The notes: generated by a model not told the origin, from the letters alone. 64,000 bases of DNA from Leptidea sinapis (GCF_905404315.1 NC_066267.1:4168501-4232500); one strand, 5' to 3'. Positions 32,360 through 44,789 are shown, counted from the stretch's first letter. A program made the numbers and translations.

Positions 32360-33149
32360 CAGAATCTATTATAGAGGATTCATATTATGGGTCTAGATAA
32401 AGTCTTGTATGCAACTATTGATAATTAGGTATTAAAACACGAATGTGGATTTATCATCACCTGGGGGATAATGGTATCATATGAGTGACCCCTTATTACA
32501 CCACAGTTCAATAAATAACGAATTTTAAACTTCACAACTGTAAAAGCATAAAACGTTTGCTTAATCTCCTAAAAAATCATATAAAATCATGATTGTAGAT
32601 ACTTTTATGACCATCCTTCTACTACTTCTATCTCCTACAACTATATAAAAGGCTTTCATTGACAATAGCCTACCCAATGGTACTTATGACGTTGCATTTT
32701 CATTTCGAATAGAAATGTGCACGTGTTTCAAGTAATTGTATTGCCCATTGTGAAACACCCTGTATATTGGATATTAAATTGAATAATTTCCTTTATATGT
32801 ACAAACATATACATATATTATTGAAAATCAATCCAATGTATCTTTAAGCATAACTTATATAAATTAGTTAATTCAATAATTACCAATTGCATGCATTTTA
32901 ATTTATAATTTATTTAAAATTTTTGGTTGTTCAAATATTCAAAATTTACCAGTTATAAGATTACATCTGGTTTTGTCAATTATTTATTTAATTATACAAT
33001 TTTATACTACACCTCGTAATTATCCTTCGATTTGATGATGCGACAACTGAGCCGAAGCTGTGGCATTTTTTCGGAAATATTTCTAGTATGGTTAAATGTA
33101 TTGAAAATAATGATGATATTCCACATCTGTAGTGATTTTCGTGTGAGTT

Positions 33150-33365
33150 TTTCCTTCACCTCTTGCCATAATAGAGGAACTTAAAGTGGTGCTATGGGCG
33201 TTTAGGTGAAGTTACTCATGTCATATAGAAAAACTTTACAAGAATTATTTTTATTAGTACTTTATACATCCAGATTGGTGGGGATGAAATTTAAGTTTGT
33301 GGAGCAAATGACGGCAGAGAGAAGATCACACAGCACATCGGAACACTCCCCATCATAAATGCGTG
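33150..33365 (-). pseudogene. Very old J1 3' fragment
   Basis: Retains ggtgaagttactcatgtcat, tacatccagattggtgggga, cggaacactccccatcataa, aatgcg in the order of the J1 3' region, about 25-30% diverged by eye. Confidence 0.5.
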
Positions 33366-33454
33366 ATCCGTAATAGTTAGGATAACTGGTCATGCATATT
33401 TCGTTACTTGTTAACGTTAAGTTATATGATGAAAGCGAATTGTTGTTTTAAAGT

Positions 33455-33760
33455 GATACACTTCTGAGATTAATATTACGAATTAAATTTGTAACCAAAA
33501 TTTTTGAACGATCCAGGATTTGAACCCGCTCCTCTCGGATACCGTCCGAGCGCTCTTACCAACTGAGCCATAAGTCCAAGTGACCCGTCCAACGTAAATC
33601 TTGGTATGTCCTGTTCAACTCTCTGGTTGTGACTCCATCTACAGGATCTACTTTACATTTGATATCATTGAAAATGACATGCGATGTCGCTCTTTCAAAT
33701 CTTAACCTTGTTTAGATTAATCCAACAATTTTGGTTACAAATTTAATTCATATGATGTAT
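33455..33760 (-). repeat. Family B SINE
   Basis: Reversed head (gatttgaacccgctcctctc, accaactgagccataagtcc) followed by ctctggttgtgactccatct and acaggatctactttacattt. Confidence 0.75.
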
Positions 33761-34139
33761 CTTAGTCCAATATTGAATTTGTTTGATTTATAACAGAGAA
33801 TTTTATTTTATTAATAATACATATACAGATAATGTTTGTTAGTTGATTTTTAAAGGAGGAGATTTTTGAAGGAGCTGCAGTTGATTCCAATAATGGTGGA
33901 AGAACAGTAATAGCTGTTAGATTAATGGAAAGGAACATTAAGTATTTGTTTCGCAGAAGAACGCAACTAGAGTTGAACAAAACATACCTAGATGTTCAGA
34001 TTATGCGGTATAAGTATTAAAAAGAGGGCAAAAAAATAATGCTGGGAGAGTTTCTTCCGCCGCTTCCTCACTCTTAGAGCGCCATTTGTTTCCGAAGCGG
34101 TACGGCGCCCTTTCGACCGAAGCAGTATTAGAAAATTTA

Positions 34140-34376
34140 TTGAAGTAGGCGTTACTTTGCGGAAATCCATAATTATACAAATGATTTGAGTTTTTTTTAA
34201 GTGTTAATTCCGCCAATATTTGTCTTTTAACAATTCGACACGTGTTTCGCCTCTACACGAGGCATCCTCAGGACGTGTTGTCTCGCCAAAATCGGGCACG
34301 AGACTCAAATTGAGTCTCGTGTCCGAACGACAAATATTGGCGGAATTAACACTAAAGAAAACTCAAATCATTTGTA
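34140..34376 (+). repeat. Family G repeat, copy 2, with 49-bp inverted arms
   Basis: Arms 34176-34224 and 34329-34376 are inverted copies (core aattccgccaatatttgtc) around cacgtgtttcgcctctacac and ggcatcctcaggacgtg. It is joined directly to a family A piece at 34377. Confidence 0.75.
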
Positions 34377-34478
34377 CAGGATTGCTTACACATTACTGCT
34401 TTGCGGCAGAAATAGGCGCCGTTGTGGAACCCATAATCTAGCCGGCATGCTGTGCAAAGGAGCCTCCCACTGGTAAAA
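34377..34478 (+). repeat. Family A repeat, 3' part
   Basis: gcttacacattactgctttg, cggcagaaataggcgccgtt, agcctcccactggtaaa. Confidence 0.8.
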
Positions 34479-34786
34479 ATCCATCAAACACAAAAAGATT
34501 TGGAGAGATTCGACATTAATATACGTGCATTTGCTTTTCTAACGCAATTATTTATGTATAACAATATATATAAAAAACACAAAACCATCTTGATGGTATG
34601 TCTGTGAGATCAGCGCAATCGTAATAACATTATTAATAATATAATAATAATTATAGTAACATTATTATACATATTATTAACTTAATATTATGTAAATAGA
34701 TAAAAATGAAAATTGTTACATAACATTGTTTAACATTACAAAGGACTATTATTATTATAATGCTAATAATATATAATGTGCCTAGA
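34479..34786. other. No gene seen
   Basis: AT-rich; TAATAATA-type low-complexity sequence near 34630-34680. Confidence 0.5.
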
Positions 34787-35931
34787 TTTTTTTTATGGTC
34801 ACCTGATGTTAAGTGATCACCGCCGCCCACATTCTCTTGCAACACCAGAGGAATCACAGGAGCGTTGCCGGCCTTTAAGGAAGGTGTACGCGCTTTTTTT
34901 GAAGGTACCCATGTCGTATCGTCCTGGAAACACCACACAAGGAAGCTCATTCCACAGCTTTGTAGTACGTGGAAGAAAGCTCCTTGAAAACCGCACTGTG
35001 GAGGACCGCCACACATCCAGATGGTGAGGATGATATCCTAACTTGTGGCGTGTCGTGCGAAGGTGGAATTCGGCGGCAGGAATCAGGTTAAACAGCTCTT
35101 CGGAACACCCCCCGTGCTAAATGCGGTAGAAGACACACAATGAAGCGACTTCTCTACGCAACGCCAAGTGATCCAGTCATTCACAGAGCACTGGGTCCCC
35201 TACAATTCGAGCTGCTCTACGTTGCACACGTTCGAATAGATCGAGCTGATACTGGGGTGCGCCAGACCAGAGACGACAGCAATACTCCATGTGTGGCCGG
35301 ACCTGCGCTTTGTAGAGCGCTAGTATGTGGGCCGGCTTGAAGTATTGCTGTGCTCTATTAATGACGCCCACTTTCTTTGAAGCCAATTTGGCTTTGCCCT
35401 CCAGATGACCACGAAATTGACAATCGCTCGAGATTCCAGAGAGACCCAGTATTCCGATACTAGGCGAGGCTTTAAAGGAAGTGTTGTCAAAGAGCGGTGA
35501 TACGACAAATGGGGTTTTTTTAGTGATAAACGCGCACACTTGAGTCTTTGGGGGGTAACATTGGACAAGGTTCAATATACCCCATTCCGCGACCTTCTCA
35601 AGAGAGGACTCGATAGAAGACACAAGTTTTTCCCGGCACTGGTCGACGATTTTCCGAGAGGGACCTGCATGGCCCTTGTATACGGCATCGTCGTATACAA
35701 GGGCCATCGAAACCCGTATTGTTGGTCGTTGATCAACTGGTGACCCTCTAGGTATACCAACAGCTGACGGCTAATTATGCTCTCCATGATTTTGGAGAGC
35801 AGGGAGGTAATAGCAATAGGCCTGTAGTTTGCCGGATCCGAACTGTCTCCTTTTTTTGGATTGGATGGACAAGGGCTGACTTCCATGAGTCAGGGACTAC
35901 GCCTTTAGAATAAGAGTGCCGGAATAAACGC
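34787..35931 (-). pseudogene. J1 non-LTR retrotransposon, copy 2 (internal deletion)
   Basis: Minus-strand LINE with a T run (reversed A tail) at 34787-34794, the accgccgcccac block, C-terminal [15 protein letters not shown] (shared with copy 1), QRRAARIVGDPVLCE and RT C-terminal NLVQCYPPKTQVCAF. About 330 bp containing the YADD motif and the preceding RT core are missing at 35691; the junction carries a templated inverted duplication (35669-35707). Upstream, SDPANYRPIAITSLLSKIME remains to 35931, where J1 similarity stops. Confidence 0.85.
35669..35707. repeat. Inverted duplication at the J1 copy 2 deletion junction
   Basis: Arms atggcccttgtatacg (35669-35684) and reverse complement (35692-35707) around gcatcgt. 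Confidence 0.9.
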
Positions 35932-36144
35932 TAATAGATTGTCAAAATAATATTTTTTTCACATATTTTGAAATTTTATCTTATGAGATTCGTGTCTTAT
36001 ATCTGCTGATAAGCTATTTAATATATTAATTTATATTGGATTCCCTTTTTTAATGTTGTATCTCCGTAATAATTCTTAACTCTAGCTACTTCATATTAAC
36101 CAAATGTGAATAGTACTAATCTATATTTTACTAACCTACAACTA

Positions 36145-36480
36145 AAAAAAAAAAAGACGTGCGGCACTTGGGGACTGCCGCGGTAAAGCTATTGCATAGC
36201 TATTTATCAACTTATGCAATTATAATTATTTATTTATTTTATTTATGCAGTATTTTTTTTTATAAAATTAATTTAAAAAAAAGCAAACGGGAAGTGAGTA
36301 AAATTTTATTTGCAAGATTTGATAACAGACAGACAATGGGACAGGTACTAAATAAAAATGCTTATCATAATAATAAAAATTAAAAAAAAACGTGATATAA
36401 AAAAATAAAGAAATTAAAAAAAATCAAGACGTACCCCAGGCTCGAACCTGGGACCTTCTGCACAAAATGAATACGTGGCG
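36145..36480 (-). repeat. Interspersed repeat with a tRNA-like B box
   Basis: gacgtgcggcacttggggac, gccgcggtaaagctattgca, then A/T-rich sequence and, reversed at 36426-36465, cccaggttcgagcctggggt with the Pol III B box ggttcgagcc. The A box side is degraded. Likely a tRNA-related SINE; single copy in this window. Confidence 0.5.
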
Positions 36481-36704
36481 AAATATCTATATAGATCTAG
36501 TAAGTAAGTGTTAGGTTTTTTTCGTTACGGAATTTCTGGATTCGGTCTCCACGCTCAAGGCCCGCAATAGAAGCTATACAATAGCTTAAAAAATGTGTAA
36601 CAATTATAACAATTTTCATACGTATCTCATTTTTTTTTAATAAACTAAGGCCCATGTTACTGAATTATAGCCATGATAAAAGAAAATACTTGATTATATA
36701 AACA

Positions 36705-37095
36705 CTAGCTCTTGCCCGCGACTTTATCTGCCTACATAAAGGATTTATAAAAATAATAATCAAGTTTGGAGTTGAAGATTATTTCATGTCTTATTCCAGT
36801 TCCGGTTCCCGTTTTTGCTCCCGTTCTCAACATATTATATGAATCTTATTTCGAGGAAGATTGCTATGGTAAAGAAAACCTACTTCGGTGTAGTTATAGC
36901 TCAACGACTTGAATTTCTGTTTTTCACAAAATCTTGCGGGAACCATGGATTATTCCGGGACAAAATGTAGCCTATGTCCTTTCCCAATCTCTAGTCTATC
37001 TCTGTACCAAGTTACGGCAAAATCGGTTCAGTAGCTCCGGCGCAAAAGCTTAACAAACAATCTCACACTCACATTTATAATTGCAGCAGGGATTA
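36705..37095 (+). repeat. SINE-like repeat (actagctcttgcccgcgact type)
   Basis: Begins actagctcttgcccgcgact, continues gtagcctatgtcctttccca, tctctgtaccaagttacggc, aaaatcggttcagtagctcc and ends cacatttataattgcagcag. This is the layout of a widespread insect repeat; no frame. Confidence 0.65.
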
Positions 37096-37469
37096 TATTT
37101 TACATAACAAAAACTGTTATATTATTCAGAATAAACATGCAATTCATACCTCCTTTAACCCTTATCAATAAAATAAATAAAATGCTTCAAATTTATTTTG
37201 AAGGAATTCTATTCGTACAAAGAAAGTCTATCCTTTTGGTATGTTAATAGTGACGTGTGAATTGAAATCATTTTTGAAATGGATCAAAAGAGTCTTAAGC
37301 CTTACTTATTCATGTACTACCGCTCCAAGATACAAAATATATATTCGAGTACACACACTTTTTCTTAGACCGAACCATGACTTATTTAAGTGTCAATCAT
37401 TCTTTACGCAAGCTGTTGAATAAAATTAACTTTAGAAGGATATATATCCTTAAAATATAATATCTTTTT

Positions 37470-37700
37470 TATGACAAAATGGGACAGGGCTAACAGGAAG
37501 TTCAGTTGATGTTAATTGATTTCTCCTGCCCATTCAGGATTCTTGAAAAACCCAAAAAGTCTGAGCGGCACTACAATTGCGCTCGTCGCCTTGAGACACA
37601 AGAGGTTAAGTCTCATTTTCCCAGTAATTTCACTAGCTACCGCGTCCTTCAGACCGAAACACAGTTATGCGTCCACATTACTGCTTCACGGCATTTTTGA
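37470..37700 (+). repeat. Family A repeat, missing its 3' end
   Basis: gaaaaacccaaaaagtctga, gcggcactacaattgcgctc, ctagctaccgcgtccttcag; truncated where J1 copy 3 begins. Confidence 0.8.
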
Positions 37701-37716
37701 TCGTTGTTGTAATTGT

Positions 37717-39565
37717 TGTAGTACGAGAAAGAAAGCTCCTTGAAAACCGCACTGTGGAGGACCGCTACACATCCAGGTGGAAATGATATCCTATCTTGTG
37801 GCTTGTCGTGCGAAGGTGGAATTCGGCGGCAGGAATCAGTTTAAACAGCTCTTCGGAACACTCCCCGTGATAAATGCGGTAGAAGACACACAATGAAGCG
37901 ACGTCTCTACACAACGGCAAGTGATCCAGCTGTTCGCAGAGCACTGGGTCCCCGACAATTCAAGCTGCTCTGCGTTGCATGCGGTCAAATGGATCGAGCT
38001 GATACGGGGTGCGCCAGATCAGAGATGACAGCAATACTCCATGTGTGGCCGCTAGAATGTGGGCCGGCTTGTAGTATTGCCGTGCTCTATTAACGACGCC
38101 CAGTTTCTTCGAAGCCAATTTGGCTTTGCCCTCCAGATGGCCACGAAATTGGCAATCGCTCGAGATTTCGAAACCCAGTATTCCGATACTAGGCGAGACT
38201 TTAAGGGAAGTTTTGTCGAAGAGCGGTGATACGACAAATGGGGTTTTTGTAGTGGTAAACGCGCAAACTTGAGTCTTCTGGGGGTTAAATTGGACAAGGT
38301 TCAATTTACCCCATTCCGCGACCTTCTCGAGAGAGGACTCGATAGAAGATACAAGTTTCTCCCGGCACTGGTCGACGATTTCCCGAGAGACACCTGTATG
38401 GCCCGTGTATATGGCATCACCAGTGCTGACGTCTGCATAGCAATGTATGTTGGAGGTGTCCAACATATCATTCATATGCAGAAGAAACAGCGTGGGAGAA
38501 AGTACACAGCCTTGGGGCACTCCAGCATTCACGGGCTTCGGGTTCGAGCAATATCCGTCGACAACGACCTGTATGCTGCGCCCAGTGACGAAGCTGGAGG
38601 TCCACTTGCACAAGCTCTCGGGAAGCTTTGAGAAATGATGGAAGTTTTGAGAGGAGCGCCTTGTGCCATACACGATCAAAGGCCTTCGCTATATCCAGGC
38701 TAACTGCCAGGCCTTCCCCCTTGCTTTCAGTAGCCGCAGCCCATCTATGTGTCAGGTATACCAGAAGATCACCTGCCGACCGACCATGGCGAAACCCGTA
38801 TTGTCGGTCGTTGATCAACTGGTGACCCTCAAGGTATACCGAGAGCTGACGGCTAATTATGCTCTCCATGATTTTGGAGAGCAGGGAGGTAATAGCAGTA
38901 GTCCTGTAGTTTGCCGGATCCGAACTGTCTCCTTTTTTGGATCGGATAGACATGGGCTGACATCCATGAGTCAGGGACTACGCCTTTGGAATAAGAGTGC
39001 CGGAATGAACGCGTTAGTACCGGCGTCAACTCAGGGGCACACGTTCTAAGCCCGATTGGAGAAATGCCATCCGGCCCGCTCGACTTCCTGACGTCCAACG
39101 AAAACAGGGCTCGCCTAACAGTTTTCTGTCTGAACTGTACTTCAGGCATAGAGCTCTGACATGGTTCATCGGAGGGTCGGAGGGAGGTATTGCCGACGGA
39201 GCCTGTAAAGTTTCCATTGGCTTAGTCCTCTGAGGAGAACTGGACTGGCCGCTTGCGGCTTTAGGAGGCGGAGTCCGAAAACTCAATTTCCGCGGGGACT
39301 AAGGCGTGAGCGGAGGGCTCTTCGAGAGTCGCTGGGGAGTCAGCGAGGGGCTTACTGGGAGGGGAAGTCTCGCGTCAATTGGGGAATTTAGTGATTTTAT
39401 AAAAGCCACAGTCTTGACTAAGATGGCGTTGATATGATCCGCTGATTGATCTATCCTAAAGGAGGCTCCCCGCCGAAGGCAGGGAGCAATGGGAGTCGGT
39501 AGTGACGCGGCTATCCCTACTAGATATAGCCGCGAACCGTCATCCTTGTGAAAGCCTAAATACAA
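37717..39565 (-). pseudogene. J1 non-LTR retrotransposon, copy 3 (5' region fused to RT)
   Basis: RT part as in copy 1: SSGPDGISPIGLRTCAPELT, DIAKAFDRVWHKALLS, NAGVPQGCVLSPTLFLLHMN, then YADV in place of YADD (a catalytic Asp lost), NLVQFNPQKTQVCAF and QRRAA. From about 39150 upward the sequence is not RT: it reads TPPPKAASGQSSSPQRTKP and DQSADHINAILVKTVAFIKS, a Pro/Ser-rich frame that I infer to be the element's 5' coding part. The endonuclease is missing between them. The 3' UTR is also missing (break near 37717). Confidence 0.75.
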
Positions 39566-39840
39566 TGGGATCGGGTCGGCCGGTTTCTCTCAGGCCCGAA
39601 GATCTGAGAAAAGCACCGGATCAACTTTAGTTGAATTCACTTACTAGCAATAAAAAAATTGGAGCAAACAAGCTGCGAACCGAAACAGTTCGACTTAACC
39701 AGTCGAACGATACGGAGTGACACCTTGTAGCACAGTAGCGTAGCACAAGACACAGCTTAGCGGCGGGGCGTAGCGGAGTGAGCACAAGGCGCTTGCGCGT
39801 TGACTGCTCAGGAATGTTCCTCATGAAAGAGATCAATCTT
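39566..39840 (-). other. Possible 5' UTR of J1 copy 3
   Basis: GC-richer sequence (gcttagcggcggggcgtagc, aaggcgcttgcgcgttgact) continuous with the J1 5' coding part. The assignment is inferred from position and composition only. Confidence 0.35.
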
Positions 39841-40129
39841 AACTATTCTTAGCTATGAATCTTAGTAATATTTAATAGTGGCTATAACAAAATTAAAGAT
39901 TAAACGATTTAAATGTTAAATGTCACGATATCCTAAACTTTCCCCACATATGATATTCGATGTTACGTTCTCTACGCCCGGGCCGCCCTGAGTATTCAAG
40001 CTGGACTGAAACCAGATGTTCCATTCAAAAGACACTGCATCTAAGCTACGTATGATATTTGAATGGTATTGTATTTTCACATTTTCACATTTCACATTTT
40101 CTTAAACTAACTGCTGCATAATATATGTA
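39841..40129. other. No gene seen
   Basis: Mixed sequence with a GC-richer patch (cgcccgggccgccctgagta) that I cannot assign. Confidence 0.4.
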
Positions 40130-40770
40130 GATGATGATTACTTTTTGTTATTTGTTGGAGTTCTCTTGCCAGGCATCACGTTCCCTTAATCCCAGTGCTT
40201 GTGGCGGCGACGCAGGGCAGATCATTCAGTACTCAAAAATATGGTCGAGGGAGGCGATGGCTGATCCATGCATCATTTTCGTGAACAGCAATACTTGTGG
40301 TGGCTGGATGATCCTATCACCGGGAAGTCTGCTATATGCTTTTTTATTTCTTTTATTATCTTGTTTTTTTTTTAATTAAATTAATTTTGTTATATTTATA
40401 TACAATAGCTAATAAAATGCTAGCATAAAACCTTTAGTTTATTTACGGTATGTGTGAATTGATGCATCTACTGTATTGTACTATATGTATGTACTCATAC
40501 TCAATAACATTAATTGTTTTATTACTTATAAATTTATTTTTATTTGACTTACTCGTGTAAGTAATTTTGTGATTGACGTTTGAGTATTTTTGTTGCATTA
40601 CTTTGCATATTATTGTAATTGAAATGATCTGTAAATTTAATTGATAATAAGAACCTGTAATACTATTTTGTTTTGAAAAGGAAATCTGTCTACCAAATGA
40701 GCTAAAATATTGACATATTTCAAGTGTAATGCAATTTACCTACGAAATAAAATATTTTTGATTCCATTTG
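40130..40770 (+). repeat. Family C repeat, long copy
   Basis: Inverted relative to 23110-23600: tggctgatccatgcatcatt, gtggtggctggatgatccta, tgatgcatctactgtattgt, gtactcatactcaataac, gacgtttgagtatttttgtt, gcattactttgcatattatt. Shorter traces at 44790-44945 and 61280-61420. Confidence 0.7.
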
Positions 40771-41180
40771 ATAATTTCATGTCATTTCTTACAAAGAAAT
40801 TAATCAATTTACCGTTTTATTTATAAAGACACATCGAGATGTACAAAGAAACAATTCTTTTGTTTAAATAACATTAGAAAAATACAAAGATCTAATTAAC
40901 AAGTACAAAAACAACTTGATACAATTTACTACGCTGCATTTTCCGTTCAGTTGATATCTGGCTGAACATTCTAAGTTGCAGATTGTGTAAGTGTCGATAT
41001 ATCCAATGTTGACCGGAACAACGTGCTTTCAATGTAAGTAAATTATGCTTGAGGAAGGCGTCCAGGGATGTATTCATTTAATTTTTCCAATATATAACGT
41101 ATTCAATTGCTACATTAAAAACAAAACAATACTTATAACTACCAGGCTACTCAAACAGATGCGAAAAAAAGATTTTATAC
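40771..41180. other. No clear gene
   Basis: A 61-codon minus frame (40892-41077) is present without recognised motif. Confidence 0.4.
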
Positions 41181-41351
41181 ATGAAACCCTGGCTAATTGT
41201 CAAAAATCAACTGAATGGGATCCAGTTTTTGTCGCAGGAAGATGCGCTAAGGGCGTTAAAGAAAGCCTTACAACAGGTGTCTGTGGAAGACATAGAAATA
41301 GTGTTTCAAAAACTGGTTATGACACACAATCTTTGGTATAGAGTCTGGTGA
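41181..41351 (+). CDS. Small unidentified ORF, 56 residues
   Basis: ATG at 41181, TGA at 41349-41351. Reads MKPWLIVKNQLNGIQFLSQE and EDALRALKKALQQVSVEDIE, then KLVMTHNLWYRVW. The frame is open further upstream (at least 8 codons), so it may be the end of a longer broken protein. The helical, Lys/Gln-rich C-terminal style resembles the ends of some transposases, but I cannot assign a family. Confidence 0.3.
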   Translation: MKPWLIVKNQLNGIQFLSQEDALRALKKALQQVSVEDIEIVFQKLVMTHNLWYRVW

Positions 41352-41864
41352 AGAGTAGTTTGGAAACGATTTGATAAAATTATTTTGTGATTTTTTTCAT
41401 TTCTTTAAAGATTCTTAGTGCCACATATTTACAAAACTTAATATGATTGCACGAAATGAAAAGTATCATTACGAGAAAAAGTACCAATAATACTGGCAGC
41501 ATTTCCGCGTTGTGTAGCTAGGCATCGGCCAACGGAACATTAAAAACATCGTAAAAGGTTCTTTTTATTTATATATTCATTTATTCAATCCACCAGTCTT
41601 AATTACATTAATTCAAGCAACAATACAATATTAAATCTAAAGTTAATTATAAATGCATTATCTTTTAAGGCAGATGCAGCATGTAATTATTATGAAGCTT
41701 ACAAATATTTATATGGTATAATAAAATGAAGTACTTATACATAGTTTTAAAAACGTATTAACTTAATACCGAAAAAAAAATCACATTGAAATTGATCTAT
41801 GTCACAGTTAGTTCGCTATACTAAAATCAGTTAAATATATCTTATATCTTTAAATGAGCAATTC
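41352..41864. other. No gene seen
   Basis: AT-rich sequence, no recognised repeat. Confidence 0.5.
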
Positions 41865-42190
41865 TTGTATATATATAATTGGAATCTCGGAATGGGCTCC
41901 AACGATTTTCATAAAATTTAGTATATAGGGGGTTTCGGGGGCGATAAATAGATCTAGCTAGGTTTCAATTTAAAAAATGTAGTTTTATCCGTTTTAATGA
42001 GAAACAGCTACAATAACTTTAGAATACAAAGGTAAATTTCGACACTATATACAAGACTATAGTAGCTCAGATGGGACATTGGGTGATCCGGAAAGCAGAA
42101 GACCCGGTTCGAATCCAGATGTCCTATTAGTTTTTTTTTTAAATTCAAGTTTGTACATTCTTAAAAATCGTTGTCCGGATATTTTTGTTT
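41865..42190 (+). repeat. Family T tRNA-derived SINE, copy 1
   Basis: Leader atataattggaatctcggaa, gggggtttcgggggcgataa, then tRNA-like part near 42058-42126 with box A tagctcagatggg and box B ggttcgaatcc, tail gtcctattag plus T run and acattcttaaaaatcgttg. An inverted copy lies at 51985-52335. Confidence 0.75.
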
Positions 42191-42450
42191 ATATTACAAA
42201 TTATTTAATTTAATTTAATTCAAACTGTACAACTAAAAAGTAAAAAGGCTTTGCATAAATGCTTAAATATGATTCCGTCTCTGCACCATGTAGATTCTAT
42301 TGAAACCAAGTGTGTGAGACGTGTTTACAAATTGTTTAAATGCACAAGAGTAACTGTGCAAGTACAACCTACATGGTATGGTTAGTTTAGATAAATCGTG
42401 CGTAAAGCAATCTATGACATAGTTATTTCTTTAGTATCGCGTATTGTACT
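42191..42450. other. No gene seen
   Basis: AT-rich sequence. Confidence 0.5.
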
Positions 42451-42705
42451 ATGCATGCATTAAAAATGAAATGGCAATGGGCAGAACATGTGGCTAGGAT
42501 CCCAGACCAAAGATGGACTCTAAAAGCGACAACATGGAGTGGTCCCTCAGGTAACAGATACCGAGGCAGACCCAAAATGAGGTGGAGTGATGACCTTCTT
42601 ACAGTTGCAGGTAAAAACTGGCTAGAAAAAGCAAAAAATAGAGAGTTGTGGAAGAAGATGGAGGAAGCATATACCCGGATGGGATCAAGATTATATTATA
42701 AGTAA
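42451..42705 (+). pseudogene. RTE-type LINE C-terminus, open frame of 84 codons
   Basis: Reads MKWQWAEHVARIPDQRWT, GRPKMRWSDDLLTVAGKNWL, then KKMEEAYTRMGSRL and stop. It matches the conserved RTE end (KW-x-WAGH-x-AR...GRP-x-x-RW-x-DDL). The frame is undamaged but 5'-truncated. The 3' UTR continues to an (AAT)n tail at 42771-42801. Confidence 0.8.
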
Positions 42706-42770
42706 TAACATTAGTTTAAGGTATATTTTTAAGTTACTAGCACATTAAAATATGTAATCTATAACTCTTA

Positions 42771-42801
42771 AATAAATAATAATAATAATAATAATAATAA
42801 A
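42771..42801 (+). repeat. (AAT)n microsatellite, tail of the RTE fragment
   Basis: aaataataataataataata and onward. Sits where the RTE 3' end is expected. Confidence 0.8.
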
Positions 42802-43320
42802 TTGGCGGGCGGTGCGCACGCAGCGGCTATTTCACACGCCGCGCTACCGCACTCACGCTGGCGGTCGCGCCCCACTACACAGATTAGTCGACACACATGA
42901 CAGACTTTTTAATGACCTTGACATTTTCTTTTCAACAAAACCAAAATTTAAAAAGCAAGTTTATGATATTTTAAGTGAACTGGATTAATATATATATATA
43001 TATATATAGTTTTTTTATACATATAAAATCGCATTAGGTAACTCTTTTGTTTAAATATAAAGTAAATTTTGTAAATAACTTAGTTTTAAGACATCTAATT
43101 TTATATTTCTTTCCTCTTTATGTTTGTAAATATTTCTTTAATTAATGTTAAACTTTGTTATTCATCATGTAAGATACCAGTAACTATAAAATTAACCTGT
43201 GGATAACAGTGTGGGTTCTCACTAAAATTAATTTAATATCTACTTTAATTTGAAATTGTAAAATGTATTGTGTGAACTGTTTGTTGTCCCTTAGAAATAA
43301 AATAAAATAAAAAATAAAAA
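42802..43320 (+). pseudogene. LINE C-terminal fragment and 3' UTR
   Basis: The plus frame reads QRLFHTPRYRTHAGGRAPL, then HRLVDTHDRLFNDLDIFFST, KPKFKKQVYDILSELD and TAA (about 42986). The R-x-x-x-AG-x-x-xPL...D-x-F pattern resembles C-terminal ends of LINE ORF2 proteins. A 3' UTR with a (TA)n run leads to an (A3-4T)n tail at 43296-43320 and then the ATT tract. Confidence 0.5.
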
Positions 43321-43922
<602 letters not shown>

Positions 43923-44139
43923 ATTGTATTGTATTAAAAAATTTTGATTTATTTTAGGTTGCTTATTGAAGTGAGACGTTGCTTATGAGTCATTGCTTGT
44001 GTCACATTTTAAAAATGCACAATGGCCCAATCAAGAGGCTAAGTGTGTAATCAGCCCAGTTAAATTAAACTTAACTAAACTAATCAGCGATGGGGGTGAT
44101 GACTGGTCCTCGCGCCGTTCTAGTAAACAGAAATTACTT

Positions 44140-44586
44140 GTATAGTCCGACCACTTCATGCGCGACCATTCAACGGGGTGACAGACGACGGCGGGGACAG
44201 GGTACTAAAGATTATTATTTATTTTATTTTATCAATATACACACTGTCATAACAGAATATTCCATTGCGATAGAGGTACATACATTATTACATTCTACAT
44301 TTTTAAATTTAAATTTTATAACATATTATAAATAATGCTACTTTATTGAATTCACCCTGAGCTCATATATCCGTCCGTGAGGCTATTTCGTTAGTTGTAC
44401 GAAGTGCACAAGTCATCGCTGCCTGGCTTAACAAGTTGGATGTAAGCGGGTGGCGAGTAGTATTGCAGGGAAGTGCAACACGTGATACTGTCGTAACCCG
44501 CTACCCGCTGATTTCTTAGTACCCCGCCCCGCCACCGTCTGTTACTCCGTGGGACGGTCGCGCATGAAGTTGTCGGACTACAGTGG
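44140..44586. repeat. Inverted repeat pair, about 70-bp arms, 300-bp interior
   Basis: Arms 44140-44213 (ccgaccacttcatgcgcgac, gacagacgacggcgggg) and 44517-44586 (ccccgccaccgtctgtta, ggtcgcgcatgaagttgtcg) are inverted, roughly 80% alike. The interior holds a GC-richer part cgctacccgctgatttc. Possible foldback element or two LINE/SINE ends facing each other. Confidence 0.55.
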
Positions 44587-44789
44587 CTGATACTGTTATC
44601 AAGGATGAATATATTTGAAATATTAAACATATTAAAAAATAAAGGTCGAAAAATTAATTAATTATTAGTAATCATAGTACCTATTGTATAAGTGTACCTA
44701 TAATATAACTATAAGATTTGTTTTATTAATAATTATAATAATAATATTATGTTATATTTTCATAATAGCGATGTATTGTGCCTTTATTC

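Larger units (their letters stand above)
31876..33149. other. No gene; a palindrome and a small MITE
   Basis: AT-rich; holds the inverted repeats at 31990-32032 and 32180-32359. Frames are short. Confidence 0.5.

Noticed and set aside
42802..42990. GC-rich region as a CpG-island promoter
   Set aside because: The frame reads through as a LINE C-terminus with a stop, which explains the composition.
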